From positions 124,001 through 188,000 of the forward strand of contig NZ_JBATVG010000007.1 of the NCBI RefSeq assembly GCF_049671645.1: a stretch of DNA of 64,000 nucleotides, in the 5' to 3' direction. Source of the stretch: Castellaniella sp049671645 (GTDB taxonomy: Bacteria > Pseudomonadota > Gammaproteobacteria > Burkholderiales > Burkholderiaceae_B). The translations under genes and the position numbers were made by a program. The notes beneath the pieces are model-generated. The model saw only the letters and a list, made by a program, of their open reading frames with translations, was not told where the DNA came from and did not search any database. This document shows, one piece after another, positions 49,354-61,232 of this stretch (position 1 is its first letter; every line of letters begins with the position of its first letter).

Positions 49354-49823
49354 CAATGCAGTTGCGTGGCGGCGAAGGTTTCGTCGTCCATGAACAGGTA
49401 GCGGATGGCGTCGATCAGCCCCAGCACTACGGCCAGCGGCACGAAGATCCAGGCCATGACCAGAAAGCCCAGGCCCCAGCCGATCTGTCCCAGGAAAAAT
49501 CGGTGCGCGCCCAGCCAGCCCAGGAAAATAGCCAGCACGATCGCGATGCGTCGCTGGGATGTCGGCCGGCCCAGGGATTCGCGGCGGGAGCCCAGAATCC
49601 ACAGGCTGGCGGGCACGGTCAGCAACAGCGCCAGCAGGACCTTGCCGGTATGGGCCTGCAAATAGGCGCTGATCACGGTGAAGAGCTCGTCGACGTTGCG
49701 GATCAGCACACCGGTCAGGCTGGAGATCCAGGCAAAGACCTGGCCGAATGCCAGCTCGCCGAAGCTGAGCGCCAGCAGGATGACGACGAAGACGGCGACG
49801 ATCAGAATGATTTTCTTGAACAT
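49353..49823 (-). CDS. TM2-domain membrane protein
   Basis: The 156-residue protein has an N-terminal helix (residues ~4-24), a second at ~60-80, and the TM2 domain near residues 90-150: RRIAIVLAIFLGWLGAHRFFLGQIGWGLGFLVMAWIFVPLAVVLGLIDAIRYL. The family's function is unknown. It is co-transcribed with the downstream lipoate-ligase-like gene by a 1-nt stop/start overlap. Confidence 0.88.
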   Translation of the reverse strand: MFKKIILIVAVFVVILLALSFGELAFGQVFAWISSLTGVLIRNVDELFTVISAYLQAHTGKVLLALLLTVPASLWILGSRRESLGRPTSQRRIAIVLAIFLGWLGAHRFFLGQIGWGLGFLVMAWIFVPLAVVLGLIDAIRYLFMDDETFAATQLH

Positions 49824-49909
49824 GGGGGCTGCCGGAGTCCTGAGGGAACCCGCCCGCGCCGCAGGGGCGCGCGGCGGACTGAACCGTCATTCTATCGGGA
49901 TTGGACCCA

Positions 49910-51399
<1,490 letters not shown>

Positions 51400-51403
<4 letters not shown>

Positions 51404-52176
51404 GTGGAATCCTCGGGGGCGATCACGCAATCGACTTCGGCCGTCTTCAACAGGCCCGGAAAGGGTTCCGGAGGGCGGGCGTCGGTGAACAGGCGGTCGA
51501 TCTGCGACAGATCCCCCAGGCGTACCATCGCCGGCCGGTGGAATTTGCTGGCGTCGGTGGCCATCCAGACCTCGCGAGCGGATTGCATGATGGCCTGCGA
51601 GACTTTCACTTCCCGGTAATCGTAATCGCGCAGCGTGCCGTCTTCCTCGATGCCCGAAATGCCCATCAGGGCGATGTCGACGCGGAACTGGCGGATGAAT
51701 TCGACCGTGGCCTCGCCTACGATGGCCAGGTCGCGCGGGCGCACGTTGCCGCCCGCCAGGATCACCTCGCAGCCCGGCTGGTGCCCCAGGGTGTAGGCCA
51801 CGTTGATGTTGTTGGTGATGATGCGTAGCCCCGTATGGCCGGTCAGCGCCTGCGCGATGGCTTCGGCGGTGGTGCCGATATTGATCATCAGCGAACAGTC
51901 GTTGGGGATCTCCCGGGCGATGGCCTGGGCGATGCGCCGTTTCTCCGCGGCGTGCAGCTGGGCCCGCTGGCGATAGGCGATGTTCTCCGTAGTGGAGGAC
52001 AGCAATCGCGCCCCGCCGTGAAAGCGGATCAGCTGGTTGGCCTCGGCCAGACGCTGCACGTCGCGGCGCACGGTCTGGACCGTGACCTGCAGGTGGCCGG
52101 CAAGATCGTCCAGGCTGCACGAGCCTGCGATGTGCAAGTGTTTGAGCAGTCTGATCTGGCGCGGATTGGGACTCAT
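51400..52176 (-). CDS. glpR: DeoR-family glycerol-3-phosphate regulon repressor
   Basis: The 258-residue protein has the DeoR HTH (RQIRLLKHLHIAGSCSLDDLAGHLQVTVQTVRRDVQRLAEANQLIRFHGGA) and the sugar-phosphate sensor domain (INIGTTAEAIAQAL, EDGTLRDYDYREVKVSQAIM, ATDASKFHRPAMVRLGDL). ATG 52176 gives family length. It is divergent from the ABC operon; repeats of AACGAA(A)CAA at 52211-52220 and 52265-52273 in the 133-bp gap are candidate half-sites. Confidence 0.93.
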
Positions 52177-52210
52177 GATTGCGACAAGGGTTTGAACAAA
52201 AAGACTGTAC

Positions 52211-52273
52211 AACGAAACAAAAGGAACTGATCCTAGGGTTTGTATGGACGACAAATCGATTAAAAACGAACAA
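52211..52273. promoter_or_regulatory. candidate GlpR sites in the glpR-glpS intergenic region
   Basis: AACGAAACAA (52211-52220) and AACGAACAA (52265-52273) are similar direct repeats 54 bp apart in the AT-rich gap. AATAAT (52272-52277) could be a -10 for glpS. This is a weak pattern. Confidence 0.35.
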
Positions 52274-52309
52274 TAATTCTCAAAATGGAATCTTGAGGAG
52301 AACCGTTCC

Positions 52310-53395
52310 ATGCTGCTTGAACTGGCAGGGATCGAGAAGCAGGTGGGCGCGGATACGTGGCTGTATCCACTGGATCTGGCGCTGAGGGAGTCCGCCGTCA
52401 CCGTATTGCTGGGGGCCACCCGGGCGGGCAAGACCAGCCTGATGCGCATCATGGCCGGCCTGGACGCGCCCACGGCGGGGCAGGTGCGCGTGGACGGGCA
52501 GGATGTGACTGGCGTGCCGGTGCGCCGCCGCAATATCGCCATGGTGTATCAGCAGTTCATCAACTATCCCTCCATGACCGTGGCGGACAACATCGCATCG
52601 CCGCTGCGCTTGCGCGGGCAACGCGATATCCGGGCCAGGGTCCTGGAGATCGCAAGCACCCTGCACATCGAGGAATTCCTGGACCGCCTGCCGGCAGAGC
52701 TGTCCGGCGGCCAGCAGCAACGGGTCGCGCTGGCCAGGGCCTTGGCCAAGGACGCCCCCTTGATGCTGCTGGACGAGCCGCTGGTCAATCTGGACTACAA
52801 GCTGCGCGAAGACCTGCGCGAAGAGCTCGGGGTCATGTTTTCCCAGGGCCGTTCGACCGTGGTGTATGCCACGACCGAACCGGCGGAAGCCCTGCTGCTG
52901 GGAGGGCATACGGCCGTGCTGGACCGCGGCGAACTGCTGCAGTATGGCCCCACCATCGATGTCTTCCGGCAGCCGAACTCCATCCGGGTGGCGCGGGCGT
53001 TCAGCGATCCGCCCATGAACTTCCTCGAAGCCCGGGCCGATGGCGACGCGCTGCGTGTCCGGGGCATGGATGCCCCGCTGCCGCCGGGCGGACCCGCCGT
53101 GCCGCCCGGGGCGGTCACGATCGGCTTGCGGGCCGCCGATCTGTCACTGCGGGATCGCGGCGAGGACTGCCGGATCAGCGGGCAGGTGCAACTGGCGGAA
53201 ATCTCGGGCTCGGCCACGTATGTGCATGCGCAGACGCCGGTGGGCAATCTGGTCGCGCAGGTGCCCGGCGTCAGTCACCATCGCCTGGGCGAGGCCATCA
53301 CGCTGCATTTTTCCAGCCGCCGGGCCTATGTGTTCGGCGCGGACGAGTCCCTGCTGCGCGCGCCGCGGACGGAGGTCCATCATGGCGCGCATTGA
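52310..53395 (+). CDS. glpS: glycerol ABC importer ATP-binding protein GlpS
   Basis: The 361-residue ATPase has Walker A GATRAGKT (35-42), Q-loop YQQFINYP, a canonical signature LSGGQ (131-135), Walker B LMLLDEPLVNLD, and a C-terminal TOBE-like regulatory domain (residues ~235-355). Where the H-loop His should be, the sequence reads YATTEPAEA (~186-193), so the switch His is missing. Together with the partner GlpT, which keeps its His but lacks LSGGQ, this makes one degenerate and one complete ATP site. It is the first gene of the glycerol ABC operon. Confidence 0.93.
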   Translation: MLLELAGIEKQVGADTWLYPLDLALRESAVTVLLGATRAGKTSLMRIMAGLDAPTAGQVRVDGQDVTGVPVRRRNIAMVYQQFINYPSMTVADNIASPLRLRGQRDIRARVLEIASTLHIEEFLDRLPAELSGGQQQRVALARALAKDAPLMLLDEPLVNLDYKLREDLREELGVMFSQGRSTVVYATTEPAEALLLGGHTAVLDRGELLQYGPTIDVFRQPNSIRVARAFSDPPMNFLEARADGDALRVRGMDAPLPPGGPAVPPGAVTIGLRAADLSLRDRGEDCRISGQVQLAEISGSATYVHAQTPVGNLVAQVPGVSHHRLGEAITLHFSSRRAYVFGADESLLRAPRTEVHHGAH

Positions 53396-54461
53396 TCTGG
53401 ACCTGGCCCACAGCTATCAGCGCGCGGTGCGTTCCGACGCGGACTACGCCCTGCTGCCGCTGAAAATCACCTTCGAAGACGGCGGGGCGTATGCCTTGCT
53501 GGGGCCTTCGGGCTGCGGCAAGACCACCATGCTGAACATCATTTCCGGTTTGGTCACGGCATCTCACGGGTCGGTATGTTTCGATGGCGTGGATCGCACC
53601 CGGGCCACGCCGCAGCAGCGCAATATCGCCCAGGTGTTCCAGTTTCCCGTGATCTACGACACTATGACGGTCGGTCAGAATCTGGCCTTCCCCTTGCGCA
53701 ACCGCAAGGTGCCGGCCGCCCAGGTGCGCGAACGGGTGGGGCGCATCGCGGAAATGCTGGATCTGTCCGCCGTGCTGGATCAGCGGGCCGCCAATCTGGC
53801 GGCGGATGCCAAGCAGAAGATCTCGTTGGGGCGGGGACTGGTGCGGCCCGACGTGTCGGCGGTGCTGTTCGACGAACCCTTGACGGTGATCGACCCCCAC
53901 CTGAAATGGGAACTGCGCCGCAAACTCAAGCAGATCCATCATGAATTGGGCCTGACTCTGATCTACGTCACCCATGATCAGGTCGAAGCCATGACCTTTG
54001 CCGATCAGGTGCTGGTGATGGCGCGGGGCAGGGTGGTGCAACAAGGCACGCCCGCCGAATTGTTCGAACGGCCGCACCACACCTTCGTCGGTCATTTCAT
54101 CGGCTCGCCGGGCATGAATCTGCTGCCCGTCGAGCGGCAGGAGGATCGGTCGCTGCGGTTTGCCGGCCAGGCTGTGCCGGGCGGCGATTCCCTGGACTTG
54201 CCTGTCGGGCCGCTGACCCTGGGCATCCGCCCCGAATACCTGCGCGTGCTGGCGCAACCCGGGCCCGGAACCGTTCCAGGCGTCGTGCGGCAGGTGCGGC
54301 ACGTGGGCACCAGCCAGCTGCTCAGCGCCCAGGCGGGGGACCGGGAACTCAAGGCGCATATTGCGCCCGATGCGCCGGCGCCCGCGCCTGGCGCCCAGGT
54401 GCATCTGGGCCTGCTCGACCCCCATACCTGCTTCTACCGGAACGAGGAGCTCATCGCATGA
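53382..54461 (+). CDS. glpT: glycerol ABC importer ATP-binding protein GlpT
   Basis: The 359-residue ATPase has Walker A GPSGCGKT (41-48), Q-loop FQFPVIYD, H-loop LIYVTHDQVEA with its His, Walker B AVLFDEPLTVID and a TOBE-like end. The signature position holds LAADAKQK (139-146) instead of LSGGQ. It heterodimerises with GlpS. The start overlaps glpS by 14 nt. The name follows the rhizobial glpSTPQV set and is not the glycerol-3-phosphate antiporter GlpT. Confidence 0.93.
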   Translation: MARIDLDLAHSYQRAVRSDADYALLPLKITFEDGGAYALLGPSGCGKTTMLNIISGLVTASHGSVCFDGVDRTRATPQQRNIAQVFQFPVIYDTMTVGQNLAFPLRNRKVPAAQVRERVGRIAEMLDLSAVLDQRAANLAADAKQKISLGRGLVRPDVSAVLFDEPLTVIDPHLKWELRRKLKQIHHELGLTLIYVTHDQVEAMTFADQVLVMARGRVVQQGTPAELFERPHHTFVGHFIGSPGMNLLPVERQEDRSLRFAGQAVPGGDSLDLPVGPLTLGIRPEYLRVLAQPGPGTVPGVVRQVRHVGTSQLLSAQAGDRELKAHIAPDAPAPAPGAQVHLGLLDPHTCFYRNEELIA

Positions 54462-55351
54462 GCGCGACCGTCAAACCCGTCAATCAGAAGGCCTGGTGGC
54501 TGATCCTGCCGGTCATCCTGTGCGTGGCCTTTTCAGCCATCATCCCGCTGATGACCGTGGTGAATTATTCGGTGCAGGACATCCTCGGGCCCAATCAGGC
54601 CGTATTTGTGGGGACGGAATGGTTCGCCAGCGTCATGCGCGATGAAGACCTGCACGCCGCCCTGCTGCGCCAGTTGCTGTTTTCCGGCGCGGTGCTGGCC
54701 ATCGAGATCCCCTTGGGCGTGATGCTGGCATTGTCCATGCCGGCCAAGGGCTGGCGGGCCTCGGCTGTCCTGGTCATCGTGTCGTTGTCCCTGCTGATTC
54801 CCTGGAATGTGGTGGGCACCATCTGGCAGATCTTCGGGCGTACCGATATCGGCCTGTTCGGCTGGGTGCTGACGCGGCTGGGCATCGATTACAGCTACGT
54901 GGGCAATCCCGCGCAGGCCTGGCTGACCGTGTTGCTGATGGATGTCTGGCACTGGACGCCGCTGGTGGCGTTGCTGGCCTATGCGGGGCTGCAGGCCATC
55001 CCCGAAGCCTACTACCAGGCCGCCAGCATCGACGGCGCCAGCAAATGGGCGGTCTTTCGCTACATCCAGCTCCCCAAGCTGCGCGGCGTGCTGATGATCG
55101 CCGTGCTGCTGCGTTTCATGGACAGCTTCATGATCTACACCGAACCGTTCGTGCTGACAGGCGGCGGGCCGGGCAGTTCCACCACCTTTTTAAGCCAGTA
55201 TCTGACTCAGAAGGCCATCGGGCAATTCGACATGGGCCCGGCCGCGGCCTTTTCCCTGGTGTATTTCCTGATCATTCTGCTGCTGTGCTTTGTCCTTTAT
55301 AACTGGATGCTTCGGGTCGGCACGAGCACCACGGAGGCCCGCCATGACTGA
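54458..55351 (+). CDS. glpP: glycerol ABC importer permease GlpP
   Basis: The 297-residue protein has six helices and the MalF-like EAA loop in the cytoplasmic side: EAYYQAASIDGASKWAVFRYIQLPKLRG. The second last helix region VLTGGGPGSSTTFLSQYLTQKA is typical of carbohydrate-uptake type 1 permeases. The start overlaps glpT (ATGA). It pairs with GlpQ. Confidence 0.94.
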   Translation: MSATVKPVNQKAWWLILPVILCVAFSAIIPLMTVVNYSVQDILGPNQAVFVGTEWFASVMRDEDLHAALLRQLLFSGAVLAIEIPLGVMLALSMPAKGWRASAVLVIVSLSLLIPWNVVGTIWQIFGRTDIGLFGWVLTRLGIDYSYVGNPAQAWLTVLLMDVWHWTPLVALLAYAGLQAIPEAYYQAASIDGASKWAVFRYIQLPKLRGVLMIAVLLRFMDSFMIYTEPFVLTGGGPGSSTTFLSQYLTQKAIGQFDMGPAAAFSLVYFLIILLLCFVLYNWMLRVGTSTTEARHD

Positions 55352-56162
55352 ACGACACTGGCTGCCTCGCAAGCGCACGGTCTTTCTGGTGCTGTATCTG
55401 CTGTTCGCGCTGGCCCCCATTTATTGGATGGTGGTCATGAGTTTCAAGACCAACCAGGGCATCCTGGCCGAGTTTTCGGTCTTTCCCCGGGAATTCACGC
55501 TGGACAGCTACCGCCTGATCCTCACGGATCCGTCCTGGTACATGGGCTACGTCAACAGCCTGGCCTACGTCTGCCTGAACATGGTCATGGCCATCGCGGT
55601 CGCCCTGCCTGCCGCCTATGCGTTTTCCCGCTATTCCTTCCTGGGCGACAAGCATGTCTTCTTCTGGCTGCTGACCAACCGCATGACGCCGCCCGCAGTC
55701 TTTCTGCTGCCGTTCTTCCAGCTGTATTCCACGCTGGGGCTGCTGGATACCTATTGGGCGGTCGCGCTGGCCCATCTGCTGTTCAACGTGCCCCTGGCCG
55801 TCTGGATCCTGGAAGGCTTCATGAGCGGCATTCCCCGCGAAATCGATGAAACCGCCTATATAGATGGCTATAGCTTTCCCCGGTTCTTCCTGACGATCTT
55901 CCTGCCCTTGATCAAGTCGGGGGTCGGGGTGGCGGCCTTCTTCTGTTTCATGTTCAGTTGGGTCGAATTGCTGCTGGCCCGTACCCTGACCAGCGTCGAT
56001 GCCAAGCCGATCGCGGCCATCATGACGCGCACGGTCTCGGCCTCCGGCATGGATTGGGCCACCCTGGCGGCAGCCGGCACGCTGACCATCGTGCCTGGGG
56101 CCATCGTCATCTGGTTTGTCCGTCACTATATTGCCAAGGGCTTCGCCATGGGGCGGGTCTAG
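55344..56162 (+). CDS. glpQ: glycerol ABC importer permease GlpQ
   Basis: The 272-residue MalG-like permease has six helices and the EAA loop EIDETAYIDGYSFPRFFLTIFLPLIKSG. The ATG at 55344 follows GGAGG and overlaps glpP by 8 nt. The C-terminus (HYIAKGFAMGRV) is the usual MalG-type end. Not the phosphodiesterase GlpQ. Confidence 0.94.
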   Translation: MTERHWLPRKRTVFLVLYLLFALAPIYWMVVMSFKTNQGILAEFSVFPREFTLDSYRLILTDPSWYMGYVNSLAYVCLNMVMAIAVALPAAYAFSRYSFLGDKHVFFWLLTNRMTPPAVFLLPFFQLYSTLGLLDTYWAVALAHLLFNVPLAVWILEGFMSGIPREIDETAYIDGYSFPRFFLTIFLPLIKSGVGVAAFFCFMFSWVELLLARTLTSVDAKPIAAIMTRTVSASGMDWATLAAAGTLTIVPGAIVIWFVRHYIAKGFAMGRV

Positions 56163-56174
56163 GGGGATCGCATC

Positions 56175-56483
56175 ATGTTCGATTGGATGGTCTGGACCGT
56201 GCCGACGGCCGTGTTTTTCATCTGTATCGCTGTACTGCTGGTCGGAATGACCCTGTGGGAAATCCGATCGCCCACCGTCCTGCGCAAGGGATATCTGCCC
56301 ATGGCAACCACCCGGGGGGACCGCCTGTTCATCGGCCTGCTGGTGGCGGCCTACATCAACCTGGGTTTTCTGGGGCTGGGCGAGCAGATCATGGACTGGT
56401 TCTCGCTGCAGGAAGAGCCCTCGGTCTGGATCAGCTTCGCGCTGTCCATGGCGGCCTTGGTGTTTGTGATGCGCAAAGCCTGA
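56175..56483 (+). CDS. DUF2160 small membrane protein of the glycerol importer operon
   Basis: The 102-residue protein has three helices (VWTVPTAVFFICIAVLLVGMTLWEI, RLFIGLLVAAYINLGFLGLG, VWISFALSMAALVFVM). DUF2160 proteins occur almost only between the permease and binding-protein genes of glpSTPQV-type operons, so it is likely an accessory subunit. No mechanism is known. It follows glpQ by 12 bp. Confidence 0.88.
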   Translation: MFDWMVWTVPTAVFFICIAVLLVGMTLWEIRSPTVLRKGYLPMATTRGDRLFIGLLVAAYINLGFLGLGEQIMDWFSLQEEPSVWISFALSMAALVFVMRKA

Positions 56484-56593
56484 GACAAGAGCGCCGCCGG
56501 CTTCAGACCGGCGTTGCAATCGGGTCGATCGCCGTACCCCGCGGTATCGCCCTTCAGAAGCACTTGGGGACTTCCAAACGAGAGGAGAGCATC

Positions 56594-58327
<1,734 letters not shown>

Positions 58328-58347
58328 GTCTTCATGGTGTCAACACG

Positions 58348-59961
58348 ATGTCCCAACCTGCTGAACACGTTCCGGCCCTGACGGATCGGACCCAATTGCT
58401 GCAATCCCTCGATGCCCTGCGCGAGGTGGATCTGATCGTGATCGGGGGAGGCGCCAGCGGGTTGGGAGTCGCTCTGGATGCCCGGCTGCGGGGCCTGTCG
58501 GTCCTGCTGCTGGAATCCCGCGATTTTGCGGGCGGCACCTCGTCGCGGGCCACCAAACTGGTGCACGGCGGGGTCCGTTATCTGGCTCAAGGCAATATCA
58601 GCCTGGTCCGGGAGGCCTTGCACGAAAGGCGGGCGCTGCTGAACAACGCGCCGCACCTGGCCCAGCCACTGGCTTTCATCATGCCGGCCTACCGACCCTG
58701 GGAGGTCCCGTTCTACGGCGCCGGCCTCAAAATCTACGATGCCCTGGCCGGCGCGGCCAGCCTGGGCAGGACGCGCTGGCTGGGACGCGGCAGCACGCTC
58801 CGGGAACTGCCCGGGGTCAACGGCCGCCACCTCTACGGAGGTGTCAAATACTGGGACGGCCAGTTTGACGACGCCCGCCTGGCTCTGGCCCTGGCGCGCA
58901 CCGCCGCGGCGCAAGGCGCGCTGGTCGTGAACTATTGTCCTGTGATCGACATCCTGCATGAGGGCGGCCGGGTGTGCGGCGTGCGCTGGCAGGACGCGCT
59001 GGCGCCCGACGGCGCTCCCCGAGAGGGGCAGGTGCGGGCGCGCTGCGTCATCAACGCCACCGGGGTGTGGGTGGACGACGTCCGTCGCCTGGACGATGCC
59101 GCCCGGGGGCAGACGATGCGGCCCATGGTGGCCCCCAGCCAGGGGGTGCACCTGGTGGTGGATCGCTCCTTTCTTCCAGCGGATCATGCGCTCCTGCTGC
59201 CGCATACCCGGGATGGCCGGGTCCTGTTCGCCGTTCCCTGGCTGGGGCATGTGATCCTGGGCACCACGGATACGCCCCGGGACAAAGTGGAGCGTGAACC
59301 CCACGCCCTGGTGGAGGAAGCCCGCTTCATCCTGAACGAGTCCGCCCACGTGCTCGCCCGGGCCCCCAAGGCCGATGACGTGTTGAGCGTCTGGGTCGGA
59401 TTGCGGCCTTTGGTGCGCCCCGATGATCAGGATGGCGGCAATACCAAGTCCATCAGCCGTGAACATACCGTGCGGATCAGTCCTTCCGGCCTGGTGACGG
59501 TGACGGGCGGCAAGTGGACGACGTATCGTTCAATGGCCGAAGACGTGTTGCGTCAATGCGTGCAGGCGGGGCAGCTGGATGCCTTGCCCGCCTGCCGGAC
59601 CGCCCGCTTTCCGCTGGTGGGGGCGCCCGCTCCTGCGCAGGCTGCGACGCGCCTGAGCGTGCTGCCCGGATTGCAGGGGTATGGCACCGAGGCGCCGGCC
59701 GTCCAGGCGCTGCCGGGCGCCAGTGTGCCCCTGGGGCTGGGTCTGACCGAGGCCATGGTGCGCTATGCCGCTCGTCATGAATATGCGCGGTGTGTCGAGG
59801 ATGTGTTGGCCCGACGCCACAGAATGCTATTCTTGAATGCAGCGCTGGCGCAGCAGGCCGCCCCTGCCGTATCCTCGATTCTTCGTGACGAAATCGGCAC
59901 GGATGGCCAGTTGGACAATTTCCTTGCGCTGGCGGACCAATATCGCCGTGTCCCTGCCTGA
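58348..59961 (+). CDS. glpD: aerobic glycerol-3-phosphate dehydrogenase
   Basis: The 537-residue FAD enzyme oxidises glycerol 3-phosphate to DHAP at the inner membrane. It shows the dinucleotide fold LIVIGGGASGLGVALDARLRGLSVLLLES, the substrate region GGTSSRATKLVHGGVRYLAQGNISLVREALHERRALL, and the C-terminal GGKWTTYRSMAEDVL with a helical cap. It follows glpV by 20 bp, so importer and dehydrogenase share an operon and kinase GlpK lies in the divergent one: uptake, phosphorylation and oxidation are all present. Confidence 0.96.
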   Translation: MSQPAEHVPALTDRTQLLQSLDALREVDLIVIGGGASGLGVALDARLRGLSVLLLESRDFAGGTSSRATKLVHGGVRYLAQGNISLVREALHERRALLNNAPHLAQPLAFIMPAYRPWEVPFYGAGLKIYDALAGAASLGRTRWLGRGSTLRELPGVNGRHLYGGVKYWDGQFDDARLALALARTAAAQGALVVNYCPVIDILHEGGRVCGVRWQDALAPDGAPREGQVRARCVINATGVWVDDVRRLDDAARGQTMRPMVAPSQGVHLVVDRSFLPADHALLLPHTRDGRVLFAVPWLGHVILGTTDTPRDKVEREPHALVEEARFILNESAHVLARAPKADDVLSVWVGLRPLVRPDDQDGGNTKSISREHTVRISPSGLVTVTGGKWTTYRSMAEDVLRQCVQAGQLDALPACRTARFPLVGAPAPAQAATRLSVLPGLQGYGTEAPAVQALPGASVPLGLGLTEAMVRYAARHEYARCVEDVLARRHRMLFLNAALAQQAAPAVSSILRDEIGTDGQLDNFLALADQYRRVPA

Positions 59962-60028
59962 AAGACCTTGCGCGCGCATCAAGATTTATTGTCAATTAAT
60001 AATATTTAGAAACAATTGAATCTCTTGT

Positions 60029-60051
60029 AAATTGACAAGTAATGTCAATTT
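60029..60051. promoter_or_regulatory. 23-bp palindrome over the flhDC promoter
   Basis: Perfect 9-bp arms AAATTGACA and TGTCAATTT flank an AGTAA centre. It ends 16 bp before a TATACT -10 (60068-60073), so it covers the -35 region, where no good -35 hexamer is seen. Further TGTCAA half-sites lie at 59990 and 60085. It should bind a dimeric regulator of motility. Confidence 0.7.
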
Positions 60052-60238
60052 TGCCGCTAATTGAGACTATACTTCGCCTGTCCATGTCAAATTTGCATGG
60101 AATTGTTTCTTTGATGTCTGAATTTAATTCCCGTAGCGACCTGAAACGTGACAAAGATCTTCTGGCGTGACTGTCTGATGCTGAAAGATCCGGTCCGGGT
60201 TCATGAGCTCGGGGGCAGCCATTCTCAAAAGGGATCCC

Positions 60239-60559
60239 ATGTCTGATATTGATTCTGCGTTGTTGGACGACATTCGCGAAGTCAATCTTTCCTATCTGAT
60301 GCTGGCGCAGCGCCTGTTGCGTGAAAACCTGGCTGCCGGCATGTTCCGGCTGGGGTTCGGCGCGGATGTCGCGGAAATCATCCTGAATCTCTCGCCTGCC
60401 CAGATCGTCAAGCTGGCCAGCTCCAATTCCGTGCTGTGCGCCTTCCGCCTGAACGACGCCCAACTATTGAACTCCCTGACCCACGAGGTCCTGGGAGGGG
60501 TATTGCAGCAGGCTCACTCCACGATCCTCATGAGCCGGCAGGAAGCCGTCACCGCCTGA
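60239..60559 (+). CDS. flhD: flagellar master regulator subunit FlhD
   Basis: The 106-residue protein matches FlhD: IDSALLDDIREVNLSYLMLAQRLLRENLAAGMFRLGFGADVAEIILNLSPAQIVKLASSNSVLCAFRL. With FlhC it forms the FlhD4C2 activator of class II flagellar genes. ATG 60239 is the family start; an upstream in-frame ATG adds 12 residues without support. The 5' region is ~160 nt from the predicted promoter and AT-rich. flhC begins 4 bp after the stop. Confidence 0.95.
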   Translation: MSDIDSALLDDIREVNLSYLMLAQRLLRENLAAGMFRLGFGADVAEIILNLSPAQIVKLASSNSVLCAFRLNDAQLLNSLTHEVLGGVLQQAHSTILMSRQEAVTA

Positions 60560-60562
60560 TCC

Positions 60563-61120
60563 ATGACCAGTAAAAGCGTATCTCGCGAGGCCGACGACAT
60601 CCTGCTGGCGACCGACATGATCCGCTTGGGCGCCCGTCTGCAGGTGCTGCAGGCGGAAACGTCGCTCAGCTACGATCGTCTGGCCCGCCTGTATCGGGAA
60701 GTCAAAGGCGCTTCGCCTCCGAAGGGCATGCTGCCGTTTTCGGTGGACTGGTTCATGACCTGGCTGCCGAACATTCATTCCAGCCTGTTCTACAACATCT
60801 ACCGCTACCTGGACACGTTCACCCCCGCCAGGAAATCGCACGCGCTGGTCCAGGCGTATCGCCTTTATCTGGAACAGTCCGCAGCGGGGTTGCAGCCGGG
60901 GGAACCGCAGGCCGAACCTGTCCTCAGTTTCACGCGGGCCTGGATGCTGGTGCGGTTTTTCGACAGTGGTTTGGTGCAGCTGTCCTGTTGTCAGCAATGC
61001 CACGGTCAGTTCGTGGCGCATGCTCATGATCCGGAATCCGATTTTGTCTGCGCCATCTGCAAACCGCCTCCCCGGGCAGGCAAGACCCGGGCGCGGCGCA
61101 AGGCCCACACCATCGCCTGA
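60563..61120 (+). CDS. flhC: flagellar master regulator subunit FlhC
   Basis: The 185-residue protein is FlhC: ADDILLATDMIRLGARLQVLQAETSLSYDRLARLYREVKGASPPKGMLPFSVDWFMTWLPNIHSSLFYNIY. The zinc site is four Cys: Cys142 or 143 and Cys146 (CCQQC), Cys163 and Cys166 (CAIC). The basic tail (RAGKTRARRKAH) contacts DNA. It is co-transcribed with flhD. Confidence 0.95.
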   Translation: MTSKSVSREADDILLATDMIRLGARLQVLQAETSLSYDRLARLYREVKGASPPKGMLPFSVDWFMTWLPNIHSSLFYNIYRYLDTFTPARKSHALVQAYRLYLEQSAAGLQPGEPQAEPVLSFTRAWMLVRFFDSGLVQLSCCQQCHGQFVAHAHDPESDFVCAICKPPPRAGKTRARRKAHTIA

Positions 61121-61232
61121 ATGGCGGCAGATACCGGATTTGTGGACAAAAAGACCTGTTGAACCATGCTTTTAAAAGCATGAAAACAGGCGAACATTGA
61201 CAGCATTCTGACGACTAACAAGGCGCGCGCAC

